From the NCBI GenBank assembly GCA_025994075.1, contig JAMQGV010000046.1, positions 83,746-147,745 of the forward strand: DNA of 64,000 bases, in the 5' to 3' direction. Below the pieces are notes generated by a model. It ran no database searches, was not told where the DNA came from, and saw only the letters and a program-made list of their open reading frames with translations. Positions 62,139 through 64,000 of the stretch are shown one piece after another. The position numbers were made by a program, and so were the translations under genes. The stretch's first letter is position 1. The number at the start of each line of letters is the position of its first letter. This DNA is from Vicinamibacteria bacterium. GTDB taxonomy: Bacteria > Acidobacteriota > Vicinamibacteria > Fen-336.

Positions 62139-62648
62139 CTACATCGAGCTCTCGTCGGCAGACGGCCCGTAGGTCGCAGGCACCGGCACGTCCTTCATGC
62201 GCAGGTAGACGCCGAGCTGGGCGCGGTGGTGGATCAGGTGGCTGAGCACGAACGTGCGCATCACGACCGCCCGCGGCAGCGTGAAGTAGGCGACGTCGCC
62301 GCCCTTGAGCGTCCACGGCACGAAGAAGTCGGCGTCGCTCGCGGCGGCGATCGCGGCGCGCCCGTTCTTCACGTGCTCGTCGAAGGTGCGCAGCAGGTCC
62401 GCCGGTTTCGCTGAGCGGAAGGACTCGTACTTCGGCCCGTCCTTCGGGGCGAGGTCGAGCTCGGTCTGCTTCATCGTCATCACGGCCCACACCGGCAGCT
62501 CCGCGACGTGGCCGGCGAGCCGGTCGAGCGGCATCGACTTCGGGTGCGGGGACCACGCCGCGTGGGCCTCGGGCACCCGCTCCAGGTACTTGCGGGTGGT
62601 CGCCGCTTCCTGGTCGAACTCGGGCAGCAGCATCTCGGCGATCGTCAT
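62139..62648 (-). CDS. DinB family metal-dependent protein
   Basis: A 169-residue four-helix protein. Metal-binding histidines are seen in LAGHVAELP and SHLIHHRAQLGVYLR, and the length and pattern match DinB/DUF664-like proteins, which include thiol-dependent transferases. A strong AAGGAG precedes the ATG. It is the second gene of a four-gene minus-strand operon. Confidence 0.88.
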   Translation of the reverse strand: MTIAEMLLPEFDQEAATTRKYLERVPEAHAAWSPHPKSMPLDRLAGHVAELPVWAVMTMKQTELDLAPKDGPKYESFRSAKPADLLRTFDEHVKNGRAAIAAASDADFFVPWTLKGGDVAYFTLPRAVVMRTFVLSHLIHHRAQLGVYLRMKDVPVPATYGPSADESSM

Positions 62649-62670
62649 CCTCGTTCTCCTTCGAATCGAA

Positions 62671-63210
62671 CTAGCCGAACAGGGCGGCCGCGCCGCGCAG
62701 CAGCAACAAGGCGAGCAGGACCAGCAGCCCGAGCGCCATCAGGATGCCGATCGTCGTGTTGCGATCGTTGCGGGCGACCACGGCCTCGTGCTCGCGCAGG
62801 CGGGCGCGCAGCACCTCGAGCTTGGCACGAAGCTCGGGCTCGTCGACCGCGTTGAGCTCGAGGCGCGTCAGCAGCGCCTTGAAGCGCTCGCGTGGCGCGG
62901 TGGTGTCGGCGGCGAGCGCCTCCTCGAAGAAGCTCTGGCACAGCATCGCCTCGTCGAGAAGGGCGCCGGTGTGGCGCGGCACCGGGGCGTGGCGCAGGAA
63001 GCGGTCGCGCACGGGAGGCGTCGGCTGCTTCTGCAACTCCGCCTGGGCCATCGCGGACTGCATCGCCTGACGCAGCTCGGCGAGGCTCGCCCGCTCCTCG
63101 TCTTCGCTCGCGACCGCGTCGGGCCGCAGCGAACCGCAGGCGTGGCAGACGCGCTGGCCCTCCTCGATCCGGCCCGCACAGGTCGGGCACGAAGCGCGCG
63201 GCAGGTCCAT
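62671..63210 (-). CDS. Zinc-ribbon protein with C-terminal membrane helix
   Basis: A 179-residue protein. An N-terminal zinc ribbon is made by CPTCAGRI and CHACGS, a helical region follows (about 40-140), and one C-terminal membrane helix (about 152-175) would anchor it with the ribbon in the cytoplasm. The ATG at 63210 is preferred over a GTG at 63228; CAGAAT lies 8 nt upstream. First gene of the operon with DinB, the PDZ-TPR protein and the TerB-like protein. Function unknown. Confidence 0.75.
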   Translation of the reverse strand: MDLPRASCPTCAGRIEEGQRVCHACGSLRPDAVASEDEERASLAELRQAMQSAMAQAELQKQPTPPVRDRFLRHAPVPRHTGALLDEAMLCQSFFEEALAADTTAPRERFKALLTRLELNAVDEPELRAKLEVLRARLREHEAVVARNDRNTTIGILMALGLLVLLALLLLRGAAALFG

Positions 63211-63359
63211 GGCCGGGGATTCTGGCACGGCACCGGGGGGTGACGGGTCTCACTTCCAGTGCTGTCCCTGTGCGCTGCGTCACAGGGCGCGAGGGGCCCG
63301 GCGTGTCCTGCTTCCCACGACGGCGCGGCAGCTCCGCCGCAGCCGATGAGAGGAGAGAC

Positions 63360-63887
63360 ATGCTCCGAAAGCTGGGCCCGTTGATGCTGATGCCGCTGCT
63401 GGCGGCAGGCAGCGCCCACGCTGGGGACAGGGTGGACTTCCGGTACACCCTGGGCTCCGAGACGGCGGCCGGAACGCAGCTCATCCCGGGGTTCGACGCG
63501 AGCGGCGAATCGCTCAAGGTCGAGCTGCGGAGGCCGAGCCACCTGTACCTGATCACCGAGGAGAGCGACGGCTCGTTCCGCCTCGCGTGGCCCGACGTGC
63601 GGTCCGCGCAGGACGCGAGCCTGCCGCGCACGACGCTGCTGAGGCTCGATCCCGCCGGCGCCGCCGGCCGCACGTGGATCGTGGTTTCGGCCAGCGGCGT
63701 GCCGGAACTCGATGCCCTGGTGCGCGAGCGGCGCGACTCGGTGCCGGCCGCGTTCGCCCGCGGCCTGCGCGAGCGCTACCCCGTGATCGGGCTGCTCGAG
63801 CGCGACGTGCAACCGGGTGGCACCTCGGTGCGGCTCGCCACCCGCGGCGGCACTCCCGCCGTGGTCGTCGAGGAGGTCACCCGCTAA
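63360..63887 (+). CDS. Small exported protein, DUF4384-like
   Basis: A 175-residue protein with a clear signal peptide (1-21, ending SAHA) and a beta-rich domain (SLKVELRRPSHLYLITEES, SFRLAWPD). This weakly resembles DUF4384, a domain found with surface and stress proteins. A GAGGAGAG ribosome site precedes the ATG. The 149-base gap before it holds only a small CCCTGTG/CACAGGG inverted repeat near 63285-63306. Function unknown. Confidence 0.7.
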   Translation: MLRKLGPLMLMPLLAAGSAHAGDRVDFRYTLGSETAAGTQLIPGFDASGESLKVELRRPSHLYLITEESDGSFRLAWPDVRSAQDASLPRTTLLRLDPAGAAGRTWIVVSASGVPELDALVRERRDSVPAAFARGLRERYPVIGLLERDVQPGGTSVRLATRGGTPAVVVEEVTR

Positions 63888-64000
63888 GAGCACGAACCAA
63901 GAGGTACGAACGGAATCCTCCGAGCGGGGGGGGCCCCCCACGGGGGCGCCCCCCCCCCAAAAGCCCCCCGCGATGAAAAGGAGGGAGAGAAAACAACCAA
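63888..64000. other. Low-quality-looking contig end
   Basis: After the last stop codon the sequence turns into long runs of G, C and A (from about 63937) unlike any other part of the window. No gene is visible. It probably reflects sequencing or assembly error at a contig end. Confidence 0.6.

Overview
The window is a very GC-rich (clearly above 70% by eye), almost fully coding stretch of a bacterial chromosome. It holds about 51 protein genes and no tRNA, rRNA, CRISPR array, insertion sequence or phage gene that I can see. The gene set includes an eukaryotic-type Ser/Thr kinase with a C-terminal membrane segment, a thousand-residue Asp-box (BNR/sortilin-like) exported protein, paired and single M16 peptidases, outer-membrane barrel, LolA-like and OmpA-like proteins, and many Lys-poor, Arg/Ala-rich proteins. 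This suggests a Gram-negative organism, most likely an Acidobacteriota of the Thermoanaerobaculia/Holophagae kind. That placement is inference from gene content; no marker gene for taxonomy is present. The left edge cuts into a gene. The last ~60 bases are G/C/A homopolymer sequence that looks like a poor-quality contig end.

Layout. 1-3690: a truncated WD40/LamG/propeller protein and a MgtC/DUF4010 membrane protein. 3697-14687 (minus): nine tightly spaced genes read from a PspA/IM30 homologue through a membrane-anchored substrate-binding/OmpA fusion, a NitT/TauT-type ABC permease and ATPase, a membrane coiled-coil protein and an AAA+ ATPase to tryptophanase, adenosine deaminase and a glutamine synthetase. 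14886-20083: a Cys-rich lipoprotein, a MASE1-GGDEF diguanylate cyclase, a PIN-PhoH ATPase, an outer-membrane barrel and a PilZ protein. 20080-22539: divergent citrate synthase paralogues, one with a MerR-like helix-turn-helix, around nested palindromes. 22571-25444: a GT2 / GT-C / DUF2064 glycosyltransferase operon and a small coiled-coil protein. 25462-32986 (minus): a dehydrogenase, a CACAGAG-type inverted repeat, and the DUF58 / transglutaminase / MoxR / TPR operon. 33067-37997: a GT2, a sensor kinase and a Suv3-like helicase. 38097-45490: three M16 peptidase genes and a lone peptide-binding lipoprotein. 45602-49833: a GIDE-domain protein, a membrane protein, an acyl carrier protein, an acyltransferase and an acyl-AMP ligase. 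49954-59775: LolA-like protein, Asp-box protein, MepA/LysM endopeptidase, two GNATs, M20 hydrolase, kinase and polysaccharide deacetylase. 59786-63887: a TerB-like membrane protein, a PDZ-TPR-thioredoxin-like protein, DinB, a zinc-ribbon protein and a small exported protein.

Two system-level observations stand out. First, the nine-gene minus-strand run couples an envelope-stress protein (PspA), a peptidoglycan-tethered solute-binding fusion, an ABC importer and an AAA+ ATPase to two ammonia-releasing enzymes and the ammonia-fixing glutamine synthetase. I do not know this combination as a described system. Second, many first-in-operon genes have a TANNNT hexamer only 5-10 nt upstream of the start codon and no Shine-Dalgarno sequence, which is the signature of leaderless transcripts. 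Genes inside operons, or with longer leaders, do carry GGAGG-type sites.
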